A stretch of 32,106 nucleotides of DNA, from the NCBI GenBank assembly GCA_030039195.1, contig JASHQK010000188.1, forward strand, positions 1-32,106, in the 5' to 3' direction. Source of the stretch: Candidatus Sulfotelmatobacter sp. Lineage in GTDB: Bacteria; Acidobacteriota; Terriglobia; Terriglobales; Acidobacteriaceae. The translations under genes were made by a program, and so were the position numbers. Under the pieces are notes generated by a model, which was given only the letters and a program-made list of their open reading frames with translations, had not been told where the DNA came from and did not search any database. This document shows positions 1 to 8,870 of this stretch, piece after piece (position 1 is the first letter of the stretch; each line of letters starts with the position of its first letter).

Positions 1-519
1 CAGAGCGAGCACGCAGCAGAATTGAATATCCGGCGACGCGGCCTCGACATCGCGTCGATGGCCGAGATGGAAGTTCCCGGCATTCCGTCCGATCAGGTTC
101 TGGCGCAGAATCCGCCTGCGAAAACAGCCGACGTGCTTGAGCCGAACATCAACTTGCTCATCACGACGGATGTCCAGCCGCAGGCTTTCGTGATGCCCAG
201 CTTCGTTGGGCAACCGCTGGGAACCGTGAGCCAGACGCTGCAAGATGCGGGATTCAAGCTGGGGAGCGTAAGCGTGGCGCCACCGCCGATCTCAGAAGTT
301 CCCGACGCGAATGCGTCTTCCACCCCTGCGCCGCAAAACCCAGGAGCGACGCCGAATTCCACTGCACCAACCGCGGGCGCGCCAGCAGCAACACCGACGC
401 CAAGTCCCGCGCCATCCCCTGCCCCGGAACCTTCTCCCGCAAGCATTGTCGTTTATCAATCGCCCGCTCCCGGACAGAAAGTCATTGCGGGAGCGGTTGT
501 GAATCTGGAAGTGCGCTAG
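1..519 (+). CDS. PASTA-domain protein, C-terminal part (5' end outside window)
   Basis: Frame is open from base 1 (QSEHAAELNIRRRG...). Contains a PASTA-like segment 'FVMPSFVGQPLGTVSQTLQDAGFKLGSVSV' and 'IVVYQSPAPGQKVIAGAVVNLEVR', separated by a Pro/Ala/Ser/Thr-rich stretch. Confidence 0.8.
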   Translation, partial: QSEHAAELNIRRRGLDIASMAEMEVPGIPSDQVLAQNPPAKTADVLEPNINLLITTDVQPQAFVMPSFVGQPLGTVSQTLQDAGFKLGSVSVAPPPISEVPDANASSTPAPQNPGATPNSTAPTAGAPAATPTPSPAPSPAPEPSPASIVVYQSPAPGQKVIAGAVVNLEVR

Positions 520-643
520 GCCTGCGCCGAACTCCCTCAAGCCGAACGGATGCCTCAGCGAACTCTGCGTTTCATGGCTTGAGGCTCAAGCAGGAGAGAT
601 CCTGAATTTCTATGGGATCATGCCCGGATCGGCACGACGGTCG

Positions 644-2044
644 TTAGATTTTTTGCAGAATCGCTGCGAAAAAACCTTCGCAGGGGTGAAGGCCGGGAAT
701 CGTGCGAAGGTAAGGACCACGGGTGAGCGATCCAACATCGGAAAAGACAAGCTCGCCAGACTCTTTGAGACGATTGAGCTCAACGCGGCAATCGTGGACG
801 CGGAAGGAATTGTTCTGCGCCAGCGCTTGCGCAACGACATCTTCGTTTTCTTCTCTTTCTAAAGAACACGTTGAGTAGACGACGCGCCCGCCGGAGGCGA
901 CCCGCGCCACGGCCGATTGCAGGATGGCGCTCTGGCGTGCTTGCAAATCCTGCAGGTCGTGCGGCTGCAATCGCCATTTGATTTCCGGATGGCGGGCGAG
1001 CGTGCCCGTGCCGGAACAGGGAACGTCGGCGAGCACACGATCAAAAGGTAGGGACGTCGGCAGGCGTTGTGCATCGGCAACAACCACTTGAATGTGTCCC
1101 AGAACTTGCGCCGCGCGCAGCAGCTTTTTCAGCAGCCTCGCGCGGTGTGGATGCAGCTCAATGGCAGTAATCGACGCATCTGGATTGCGGTCTGCCATGG
1201 CGAGCGTCTTTCCGCCTGGCGCGGCGCAACAGTCGAGTATGCGCACGCGCGGTGAAAGCGGTGTGGTGGCCTCGCCCTTGTCGCGTTCTTTGTGACCGCG
1301 TGGCGCGACCAAAGCTGCGACCAATTGCGAAGCCTGATCCTGAATAACGACGTGACCCTGACGGAAAGCCTGCGTTTGGGCCACTTCTCCTGTTATAACC
1401 ACCCGGGCGGACGAGAGAAGTTGTGCAGGACTGACGGTAACTCCTTCTTGCTTCAGGTCATCCTCGGCCGACGGGGCGCGCAGCCGGATCGCGGTGGGCG
1501 GAATGAGCTGGTCGTACTCGCATATTCTGCTGGCGACGAGCGGACCGTACTCTTCGATCCAGCGCTCAATCATCCAGGCAGGATGCGCCAGCGCACTAGC
1601 AAGCGACCGTAGTGACAGGTCGGCTGTTTCCAGAATGCCGAAGTAATAGCTCTCCGTCTTGCGAGCCAGTTTCCGCAAGACCGCATTCACGAATGCTGCG
1701 GCAGACCTTTTGCGCGCCCGTTTCACCAGTTCGACGCTTTCGTTAAGAGCAGCGCGTTTCGGAATTCGATCCAGGCATCGGAGCTGATACAAAGCCAATC
1801 GCAGGGCGGTCAAAACTTCGGTGTCCAGCTTGGAAAGGGACTGCGATGAGGCGGCTGCGATCTCCTCATCCAGCCGCGATCGCCAGCGCAAAACTCCGAG
1901 CACAAGTTCGGTAACGAGAGCGTGGTCCCGGCTCGACAAGCCAGCACAAACTGGAGAATGCAAGAGTTCGGAAGCGTACGACGATTCCCGCTCGATTCGA
2001 AGCAGGATTTCGAATGCGGCGGCACGCGCTGGAGAAGCGGGCAT
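644..2044 (-). CDS. rsmB: 16S rRNA (cytosine(967)-C(5))-methyltransferase RsmB
   Basis: N-terminal NusB-like region plus SAM-MTase motifs 'ILDCCAAPGGKTLAM', 'DVPCSGTGTLARHPEIKW' and 'VYSTCSLEREENEDVV'. Lies next to fmt and def. Confidence 0.93.
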   Translation of the reverse strand: MPASPARAAAFEILLRIERESSYASELLHSPVCAGLSSRDHALVTELVLGVLRWRSRLDEEIAAASSQSLSKLDTEVLTALRLALYQLRCLDRIPKRAALNESVELVKRARKRSAAAFVNAVLRKLARKTESYYFGILETADLSLRSLASALAHPAWMIERWIEEYGPLVASRICEYDQLIPPTAIRLRAPSAEDDLKQEGVTVSPAQLLSSARVVITGEVAQTQAFRQGHVVIQDQASQLVAALVAPRGHKERDKGEATTPLSPRVRILDCCAAPGGKTLAMADRNPDASITAIELHPHRARLLKKLLRAAQVLGHIQVVVADAQRLPTSLPFDRVLADVPCSGTGTLARHPEIKWRLQPHDLQDLQARQSAILQSAVARVASGGRVVYSTCSLEREENEDVVAQALAQNNSFRVHDCRVELNRLKESGELVFSDVGSLTRGPYLRTIPGLHPCEGFFAAILQKI

Positions 2045-2123
2045 GGGTGCATTCTAGCTGCGGACGAATATCCCGTCACAACTGGGACAGGTGTGGCGCG
2101 GGCACTCCTCCCGCGAACGGAGT

Positions 2124-3065
2124 TTAGGAACCCAACTTTTCTCCGGGCCTTGGCCTGTAGCCATGAAGAAAGTCGCGCGCGGCGATGCGCTTTTTCCCTT
2201 CTAACTGAACGTCCAGCAATTCAAGAGAAGTATTTCTGCCACAGCCAACAAGTACACGACTCCCCGCAACCAGCAGCTCGCTTTGCGGCACTTCCTCATC
2301 TGCTGGCCGGGCCCGCACAATTTGCAAAGTCTTTTGGCGAAATTTCGTATAGGCGCCCGGCCAGGGCTGAAATCCGCGCATGCGATTCAGAATCTCACTC
2401 GCTGGCAGCGAAAAATCGATGGCACCGTCCTCCTTCTTGAGAATCGGAGCCAGAGTCGCTTGCGCGTTGTCTTGTGCTCGAGGCTGAATGCCTCCGGCCT
2501 GCAGCCCAAGCAAGGTTTCGATCATAAGATCGGCGCCAATCGATGCAAGCCGTGGCGCGAGCGTTTCCGCCGTGTCGGCCGGTTCAATGGCAACTTCGCG
2601 CTGTAGGAGTATGTCGCCCGTATCGAGACCCGCGTCGAGGCGCATCGTGGTCACGCCGGTGACGGTTTCACCCTTGGCAATCGCCCACTGAATGGGCGCG
2701 GCCCCGCGATATTTTGGCAGCAGCGACGCGTGCAGATTGATGTTTCCAAACCGGGGCAGATCCAGCATCCACTGCGGAATCAGACGACCGTAACCCACGA
2801 CGATAATTGCATCTGGTTTCAGATGAGCGAGCTGGTTGCGGAACTCATCGTTCGTCTTGATTCTCTCAGGCTCGACGGTAGGCAGATTCAGTCTGAGCGC
2901 TGATTGCTTCACCGGAGAAGCGACGAGCTCCAGGCCGCGTCCCCTGGGGCGATCAGGCTGAGTCGCAACCCGATCAACGCTGAAGCCAGCCGCGACCAGC
3001 TTTTCCAGCACAGGAACGGCGAATTGCGGAGTACCGCAGAAAACGAGATGGAGGGATTCAGTCAT
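2124..3065 (-). CDS. fmt: Methionyl-tRNA formyltransferase
   Basis: 'LHLVFCGTPQFAVPVLEKL', 'VVGYGRLIPQWMLDLPRFGNINLHASLLPKYRGAAPIQWAI' and 'GVTTMRLDAGLDTGDIL'. Confidence 0.96.
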   Translation of the reverse strand: MTESLHLVFCGTPQFAVPVLEKLVAAGFSVDRVATQPDRPRGRGLELVASPVKQSALRLNLPTVEPERIKTNDEFRNQLAHLKPDAIIVVGYGRLIPQWMLDLPRFGNINLHASLLPKYRGAAPIQWAIAKGETVTGVTTMRLDAGLDTGDILLQREVAIEPADTAETLAPRLASIGADLMIETLLGLQAGGIQPRAQDNAQATLAPILKKEDGAIDFSLPASEILNRMRGFQPWPGAYTKFRQKTLQIVRARPADEEVPQSELLVAGSRVLVGCGRNTSLELLDVQLEGKKRIAARDFLHGYRPRPGEKLGS

Positions 3066-3116
3066 GGAACGATTGCGTCATTGAATCATTGACTCAATGA
3101 TTCGATGACTCAATTC

Positions 3117-3626
3117 CTACCATTCTCCCGCCTTCATCAGTTTGCGGATTTTGCGCTTCATCAGATCGCGTTTGAGCGCGCTCAGATGACTGATGTAAAG
3201 CTTGCCATTGAGATGATCGGTTTCGTGCAGAAGCGCGCGGGCGAGCAGTTCCTCTCCCGTCTTCTCGAAAGTCTTGCCATTCATATCCTGTGCGCGCACC
3301 GTGACTTTATTGGGCCGCGTCACATTCTCGCGGAAGTCGGGAATGCTGAGGCATCCTTCGCTTTGCGTGTGCTTGCCCTCCGAACGGATGATCTCGGGAT
3401 TGATGAGCACGAGCTTGGCGTTCGGGTCCTCTTTGAAAGTGATGTCGATGACCGCGATGCGGCGGCCAATCCCGATCTGCGGCGCGGCAAGTCCGACTCC
3501 GTGGGCCGAGTACATCGACTCAAACATGTCGTCGATCAGCCTTTTGAGTTCCTCGTCGAATGCGGAAACTCTTTCCGCGGGCTTCTCGAGAACCGGATCG
3601 CCGAACTTTACGATGGGATAGATCAT
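3117..3626 (-). CDS. def: Peptide deformylase
   Basis: 'GVGLAAPQIGIGRRIAVID', 'EGCLSIPDF' and 'HETDHLNGKLY' are the three deformylase motifs. Start placed at MIYPIVKFGDPVL (3626) rather than the longer ORF start at 3713. Confidence 0.95.
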   Translation of the reverse strand: MIYPIVKFGDPVLEKPAERVSAFDEELKRLIDDMFESMYSAHGVGLAAPQIGIGRRIAVIDITFKEDPNAKLVLINPEIIRSEGKHTQSEGCLSIPDFRENVTRPNKVTVRAQDMNGKTFEKTGEELLARALLHETDHLNGKLYISHLSALKRDLMKRKIRKLMKAGEW

Positions 3627-4798
3627 CAGTAATTCTTCAGCTGCTGGCAGTATCCTTGAAAATTTCTGGTGGTTTCGGTCATGGAATCGCCGCCGAATTT
3701 TTCCAGGGCGCAACGGGCCAAAGTCAATGCGACCATCGTTTCAGCCGCGACTCCGGCCGCCGGCACCACGCAAACATCCGAACGCTCGTAGGCAGCTTTG
3801 ACCGGAGCACGCGACGCAAAGTCGACCGATTGCAACGGCCGCCGCAGCGTTGAAATCGGCTTCAGATACCCTCGAACGCGAATCTCTTCGCCATTGGAAA
3901 CGCCGCCTTCAATGCCTCCCGCATTGTTGTGCGCCCGTGAAAACGAGGTGAAGCCGGAGATCGCCTCGTAGCCAATTTCGTCATGAACCGTTGATCCAGC
4001 CGCGAAAGCCGCGGCGACGCCTGATCCGATCTCGACCGCTTTGACGGCTTGTAAAGACATGACGGCGGCAGCCAGCATCGCATCGAGGCGCTCGTCCCAC
4101 TGCGCGTAAGTGCCCAGGCCCGGTGGAGCGCCATGCGCGACCACCTCGAACACGCCTCCCAGTGAATCGCCGGTCTTCAAGACCTTGTCGACTTCTTCCT
4201 TCATGCGCTGCTCAACTTCCGGATCGGCGCAGTTCAGCAGGACCTCGTCGCGCTTGTGCAGCGCAGAAATGCTATCCCAGGCGACGGGACCCGTGAGCGT
4301 AACGCTTCCCACCGTGACGACGTGACTGAGAACTTCCATGCCCAGTTCGCGCAGGAACAACTTTGCGATCGCACCCACCGCGACTCTGGCCGCAGATTCG
4401 CGCGCCGACGCTCGTTCCAGCACGTACCGCGCTTCCGGAAAATTGTATTTCAACGCTCCCGCAAGATCGGCATGGCCGGGCCGCGGCGACGCAACCCGCT
4501 TGTGCTTGTCAGTATCTCCATCAGCGACGGGCAAAGATTCCTGCCAGTTCTTCCAGTCTCTATTCTCGATCTCAATCGAAATCGGGGAACCGATCGTTTT
4601 TCCATGGCGAACGCCGGAGAGAATATGGGCAGAATCGCTTTCAATCTTCATGCGTCCGCCGCGGCCGTAGCCCTGCTGCCGCCGCCACAGTTCACGGTCC
4701 ACGAAAGCCTGATCGACTCTCAACCCCGCCGGAATGCCGGAAAGAAATGCGACTAAGGCTTCGCCATGCGATTCTCCGCCCGTGAAATAGCGCAACAT
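3626..4798 (-). CDS. aroC: Chorismate synthase
   Basis: 'MLRYFTGGESHGEALVAFLSGIPAG', 'RRQQGYGRGGRMKIESD' and 'GGIEGGVSNGEEI'. Likely start at MLRYFTGG (4798). The ORF track extends to 4831. Confidence 0.95.
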   Translation of the reverse strand: MLRYFTGGESHGEALVAFLSGIPAGLRVDQAFVDRELWRRQQGYGRGGRMKIESDSAHILSGVRHGKTIGSPISIEIENRDWKNWQESLPVADGDTDKHKRVASPRPGHADLAGALKYNFPEARYVLERASARESAARVAVGAIAKLFLRELGMEVLSHVVTVGSVTLTGPVAWDSISALHKRDEVLLNCADPEVEQRMKEEVDKVLKTGDSLGGVFEVVAHGAPPGLGTYAQWDERLDAMLAAAVMSLQAVKAVEIGSGVAAAFAAGSTVHDEIGYEAISGFTSFSRAHNNAGGIEGGVSNGEEIRVRGYLKPISTLRRPLQSVDFASRAPVKAAYERSDVCVVPAAGVAAETMVALTLARCALEKFGGDSMTETTRNFQGYCQQLKNY

Positions 4799-5008
4799 AA
4801 ACGTTCGATTGTACCTGAGGCACACGGGCACACACGAATCGCAACTGCGCTTTTATTGCGTGGTGTGCAAAGTCAAACCGCACAGGGTTTACAATGAATG
4901 CTTGTGTTGCAATCAGGTTCGTGGGCCTCAATGGCTTGCACGCTCTTGCGTGGACAAGATTTTTCTGGCGCGGAGAACAACTGGCCTCGTGGCCTCGGTA
5001 TTTAAAGC

Positions 5009-5650
5009 ATGTTAGGGACTCGCAAAATCCGCTGCGCGCTGGTGCACGATCACATTTTGCTGCGCCAGGGGCTGCGCCGCCTGCTCGAGGACGAACCCGA
5101 CGTTGAAGTTGTGAGTGAGTCCGGAACCGCGGCCGACGCCCTGAAGCACGTATTGGAACATCACCCCGAGATCATGATTGCCGACGCCGACGTTTTCGGC
5201 TTCGCGCCCGAAAAACTCGAAATCCTGCTGGGACGGCTTTCTCTTACGACTCGACTGTTCTTTCTTTCGATGACTGAGGACGCCGAACTCCGGCCTGAGG
5301 CGAGCTGCGCCGTGAAAACCACTTCGGCGCAAGAGCTGCTGGAAAAAATAAGGCAGATTCATTCGCCGCGCGGCGCAGTCAAAGAATTGCCGCGCAGAGG
5401 ACGAGCGGATTGGTCCGAGCTATCGCAACCCGCCTCGCCGCGCGCACTGACCGCCCGCGAACGAGAAGTGCTGAAACTGCTCGCTGAAGGACGCACGGTA
5501 CGCTCAACTGCAGGCGCTCTCGGACTCAGTGCAAAAACGGTGGACGCGCACAAGTTCAACTTGATGCGAAAGCTCGGAATTCACAACAAAGCCGAGCTCG
5601 TGATGTGGGCCATTCGCAAGCGGCTGGTACGAGTTCCTTCGAATCTCTAG
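5009..5650 (+). CDS. NarL/LuxR-type response regulator
   Basis: Receiver-like N-terminus 'IRCALVHDHILLRQGLRRLLEDEP' and C-terminal LuxR HTH 'LTAREREVLKLLAEGRTVRSTAGALGLSAKTVDAHKFNLMRKLGIHNKAELVMWAI'. Confidence 0.88.
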   Translation: MLGTRKIRCALVHDHILLRQGLRRLLEDEPDVEVVSESGTAADALKHVLEHHPEIMIADADVFGFAPEKLEILLGRLSLTTRLFFLSMTEDAELRPEASCAVKTTSAQELLEKIRQIHSPRGAVKELPRRGRADWSELSQPASPRALTAREREVLKLLAEGRTVRSTAGALGLSAKTVDAHKFNLMRKLGIHNKAELVMWAIRKRLVRVPSNL

Positions 5651-5667
5651 CCTGGGCTGACGGCAGT

Positions 5668-6366
5668 TCAATCGCGAATTGCCAACTCGGCAAGCTCAGC
5701 CAGGTTGCTCACGATGAGGTCAGGTTTGGCTTCCGCTTCTCGGACCGCCCCGACACCCGGACGCGCCGAAGGTCGATTCACCCATACCGTAGCTAGCCCC
5801 AGAGCCTGCGCCGGGACCACGTCGTGATAAACGCTCTGCGCTACATGCAACACACGGTGAGCGGGAGCCTGGATGCGGCTCAGAGCCAACTCAAACAGTT
5901 TCAGCGACGGCTTGTAGGCCTGCGCCTGTTGCGCGGTGATTACCTGGTCAAATTCAACTTCCAGCTGCGGACGGGTCGCGGCAAACAGATCATCGTCGAC
6001 ATTCGAAAGAATTGCCAACCGGTAACGGGTCTGCAGATGACGCATGGCGGAAACCGTATCGCGCCATGGGCGCCAACTGGGCAGTGAATCCGGAAGCGAG
6101 CGGGCCTCGGCAGCCGTGGGCGTAAATCCCAGTTCCCGGCCGAACTGGTGAACGACAGATTGCAGGACTTCGCGATAAGGCTGAAAGGGTCCTTGTTCCG
6201 CGCGGGCCTCAAAATTGCCATAGAGCTTCAACAGGGTCGCATCGTCAAGCGTCTTGCCGTGCGTCGTCAGCACTTTATGCAGCGCGGCAAGAATGCCGGC
6301 TTCCCAATTGATCAGCGTGCCGTAGCAGTCGAAGGTGAGAATCTCGAAGCGGCTGAAATCGAGCAT
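5668..6366 (-). CDS. HAD-superfamily hydrolase, haloacid dehalogenase type II-like
   Basis: 'FEILTFDCYGTLINWEAGI' (motif I), 'LAILSNVDDD' (motif II) and 'KPSLKLFELAL'. Confidence 0.87.
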   Translation of the reverse strand: MLDFSRFEILTFDCYGTLINWEAGILAALHKVLTTHGKTLDDATLLKLYGNFEARAEQGPFQPYREVLQSVVHQFGRELGFTPTAAEARSLPDSLPSWRPWRDTVSAMRHLQTRYRLAILSNVDDDLFAATRPQLEVEFDQVITAQQAQAYKPSLKLFELALSRIQAPAHRVLHVAQSVYHDVVPAQALGLATVWVNRPSARPGVGAVREAEAKPDLIVSNLAELAELAIRD

Positions 6367-6442
6367 ACAAACTCATTCTAGTGTTTTTGCGGAAACGCGC
6401 GCCGAAAGCGAGTAATCCAGCTGTGGCATCTTGCGGATCAAA

Positions 6443-7519
6443 TTAGCGTCGCGGTTCGAGACCGGGCAAAGTAGGAACTTCGTCGGGTGAAACGTCGGAC
6501 TCATGCCGGCCATTGCGTGGGGTCGCCTCTGGAGCTGTTGTCGCAATTTTCGCGGGAGCCAGATACTTCTCCGAATTCAGCAAGGGCCGCCCCAGGGACG
6601 CGTTATAGCTGGTCCAGGGACCATCGAGTCCTGCTTCGCGCTCAAAGTGAGCGCGCATCGCTTCCATCTTTGAATCGAGATCATCGAGATAATGCAGCAC
6701 GAGCGCTTCCGGAAACATAGGCAGCTTGGGAGATCCGAATTCGTATTCGCCGTGGTGACTGATGATCAAGTGCTCTACCAGGGTTTTCAGCTCATCGGGG
6801 AAGCCGGGCAACAGTGCCAGCTTGGCCCGCAGCATTTCCAGTTCGATGATCATGTGGCCGAGCAACTGGCCTTTGGTGGTGTAGGAAAACGAGCGCTTGA
6901 AGGTGAGCTCGTGAATCTTGCCGATATCGTGCAGGAACGCGCCCGTCAAGAGAAGGTCGCGATTGATCTGCGGATAATTCTGGCAGATGAGATCGCACGA
7001 ACGAAACAGGGAAACGACGTGATCCAGCAGGCCGCCGATATAAGCGTGATGCAGCGTTTTCGCTGCCGGAGCGTTGCGATACGCGGCCGCGATTTCAGGG
7101 TCGGCCATGAAAGCTTGAATCAAAGCTTTCAGCTGCGCGTTCTGGAAGGTCGCAACGAAGTCCGCTAAAGTTTGCCAAAGTCCATCAATGTCTTTCGTGG
7201 TTTTTGGCAGGTAATCGGCGAATTCGATCTCTGATTCCCCCAGTTTGCGCAGCTTGTGGATCGTCAGCTGAAAGCGCTGCTTGTACTTGTTGATCAGCCC
7301 TTTGACTTTGAGGAAGTCATCCTGTTCGAAGGAGTCGAGGACGTCCTCTACGTTGTCCCACATCTTGGCCTCGAGCTGGCCGCTGCGATCGCCAAGGGTC
7401 AGCGCGAGATACGGCTCGCCAGTTTTTTTCGGTTTAATCTGCTTGCCTACCACGACAAAGCTGGAAGTGATGACCTTGTTCTCATGGCAGGCGCAGTCGG
7501 AGATGTAGAAATCCTTCAT
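6443..7519 (-). CDS. YhaM-like 3'-5' exoribonuclease (OB-fold plus HD domain)
   Basis: N-terminal OB-like 'GEPYLALTLGDRSGQLEAKMWD' and HD motif 'LLTGAFLHDIGKIHELTF', then 'EHLIISHHGEYEFGSPKLPMFPEALVLHYLDDLDSKM'. Confidence 0.87.
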   Translation of the reverse strand: MKDFYISDCACHENKVITSSFVVVGKQIKPKKTGEPYLALTLGDRSGQLEAKMWDNVEDVLDSFEQDDFLKVKGLINKYKQRFQLTIHKLRKLGESEIEFADYLPKTTKDIDGLWQTLADFVATFQNAQLKALIQAFMADPEIAAAYRNAPAAKTLHHAYIGGLLDHVVSLFRSCDLICQNYPQINRDLLLTGAFLHDIGKIHELTFKRSFSYTTKGQLLGHMIIELEMLRAKLALLPGFPDELKTLVEHLIISHHGEYEFGSPKLPMFPEALVLHYLDDLDSKMEAMRAHFEREAGLDGPWTSYNASLGRPLLNSEKYLAPAKIATTAPEATPRNGRHESDVSPDEVPTLPGLEPRR

Positions 7520-7581
7520 GAATAGCTGAGTATAAACGCAGAGTCACAATCGGCGCGAAGATTGCGCGCCCTCAATCGGAA

Positions 7582-8739
7582 TTAGAGCACGCCCAGCTTT
7601 TTCTTTTTCTTGTTGAGTTTCTTGGCGCTGGCCTCCTTCGTGGCGGAGGTTTCGATGGGCTCGGTCTGGTTCGGGCTCGCACCACTGTCGACATAACCCG
7701 GCGCATACTTGATGTAGGCTTCTTCGCGAAGTTTGGTCAAATAGGCGCGCAGAGCGGGCTGCAGCTTTTCGTAGTAGAGCGCGTCCTGGATCTTCGGGAG
7801 CACATCTTTCATCGGTGGAACACCAGCCTGCTCGTGTTCCGTGACCTTCAGGATGATGTAGCCCTGCCGCGTGCGAATCACATCGGTAATCTCGCCCCCT
7901 TTCATTGCAAAGGTCTGGTCTTCGAGTTCCTTGGCGAGTTTGCCGCGTGTAAAGACGCCAAGATCGCCACCCTCGGCAGCGGAAGGACCGTCAGAATACT
8001 TTTTGGCGATATCTTCGAAACTCGCTCCTGCACGAATCTGCTTTAGTAGATCTTCAGCTTTTGCCTTGGCAGCATCCAGGGCAGCAGCATCGGCCGCTTG
8101 CTGCGCGGGCGTGTCATTGGTGCCGGCAGCCGGCACGCTCGCGTCGGTCTTGGCCGCTGCACCCGCGGGCGTCGCAGACTTGGGAGCGACCAAAATCTCG
8201 CTCAGACGAATGGATTCCGGTTGTTCCATCTCTTTCTTATGCTGGTCGTAAAACTGCTGCGCCTCTTCGTTCGTGATGCTCAGACGGCCACCGACCTCCT
8301 GTCCAATCACCTTCTGGGTGATGATCTGATTGCGCAGGTTTTGCTGAAAATCTTCCCAGGAGATGCCCTGCTTCTGCGCTTCCTTTTCCAGAGCCTCGAT
8401 CGAGTCGAGCTTCATGTCTTTGCGCATCTGGTCTTCGCGCTTGATCAGCTCCGTGTCGCCGGTGATCCCGAGGTCCTTGCCCTTTTCCAGAAGCAACTGC
8501 TGGTCGATCAGGTCGCGCAGAACGTCTTTTTCCCGCTCGGCATAAACCTTGTCGGCATCATTCGGATCCTGCTGCCGGACTTCATCTCTCAACTGATCTT
8601 TGCTGCGTTGATATTCGGTGCTGGTAATGATCTGGTTGTTGACGCGGGCCACGATCTGTTCCACAACCTGCCCTGAGGCCAACCCGGGCAGAAAGATGGC
8701 AACGACGAGAGGGAGACAAAGTTTTTTCATAGAACTCAC
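7582..8739 (-). CDS. Periplasmic peptidyl-prolyl isomerase, SurA/PpiC type
   Basis: Signal peptide 'MKKLCLPLVVAIFLPGLASG', SurA-like N-domain 'VVEQIVARVNNQIITSTEY' and rotamase 'IRLSEILVAPK...GASFEDIAKKYSDGPSAAEGGDLGVFTRGKLAKELEDQTFAMKGGEITDVIRTRQGYIILKV'. Confidence 0.9.
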   Translation of the reverse strand: MSSMKKLCLPLVVAIFLPGLASGQVVEQIVARVNNQIITSTEYQRSKDQLRDEVRQQDPNDADKVYAEREKDVLRDLIDQQLLLEKGKDLGITGDTELIKREDQMRKDMKLDSIEALEKEAQKQGISWEDFQQNLRNQIITQKVIGQEVGGRLSITNEEAQQFYDQHKKEMEQPESIRLSEILVAPKSATPAGAAAKTDASVPAAGTNDTPAQQAADAAALDAAKAKAEDLLKQIRAGASFEDIAKKYSDGPSAAEGGDLGVFTRGKLAKELEDQTFAMKGGEITDVIRTRQGYIILKVTEHEQAGVPPMKDVLPKIQDALYYEKLQPALRAYLTKLREEAYIKYAPGYVDSGASPNQTEPIETSATKEASAKKLNKKKKKLGVL

Positions 8740-8870
8740 CGGGCACTGCTTCCTCGGCTCGCGAGCAACGAGCCGTGGGATGATTCGTTATTTTAACCTT
8801 TTTCGCGGGAAACCGGTTCCCGCCCGGTTGGACGCGGCCAGCGGCCCTGAAGGTTGTCAGACTGTAACTC

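Noticed and set aside
4832-5008. Possible promoter (TACAAT at 4890-4895) upstream of the NarL-type regulator
   Set aside because: No convincing -35 at proper spacing; cannot be distinguished from chance by eye.
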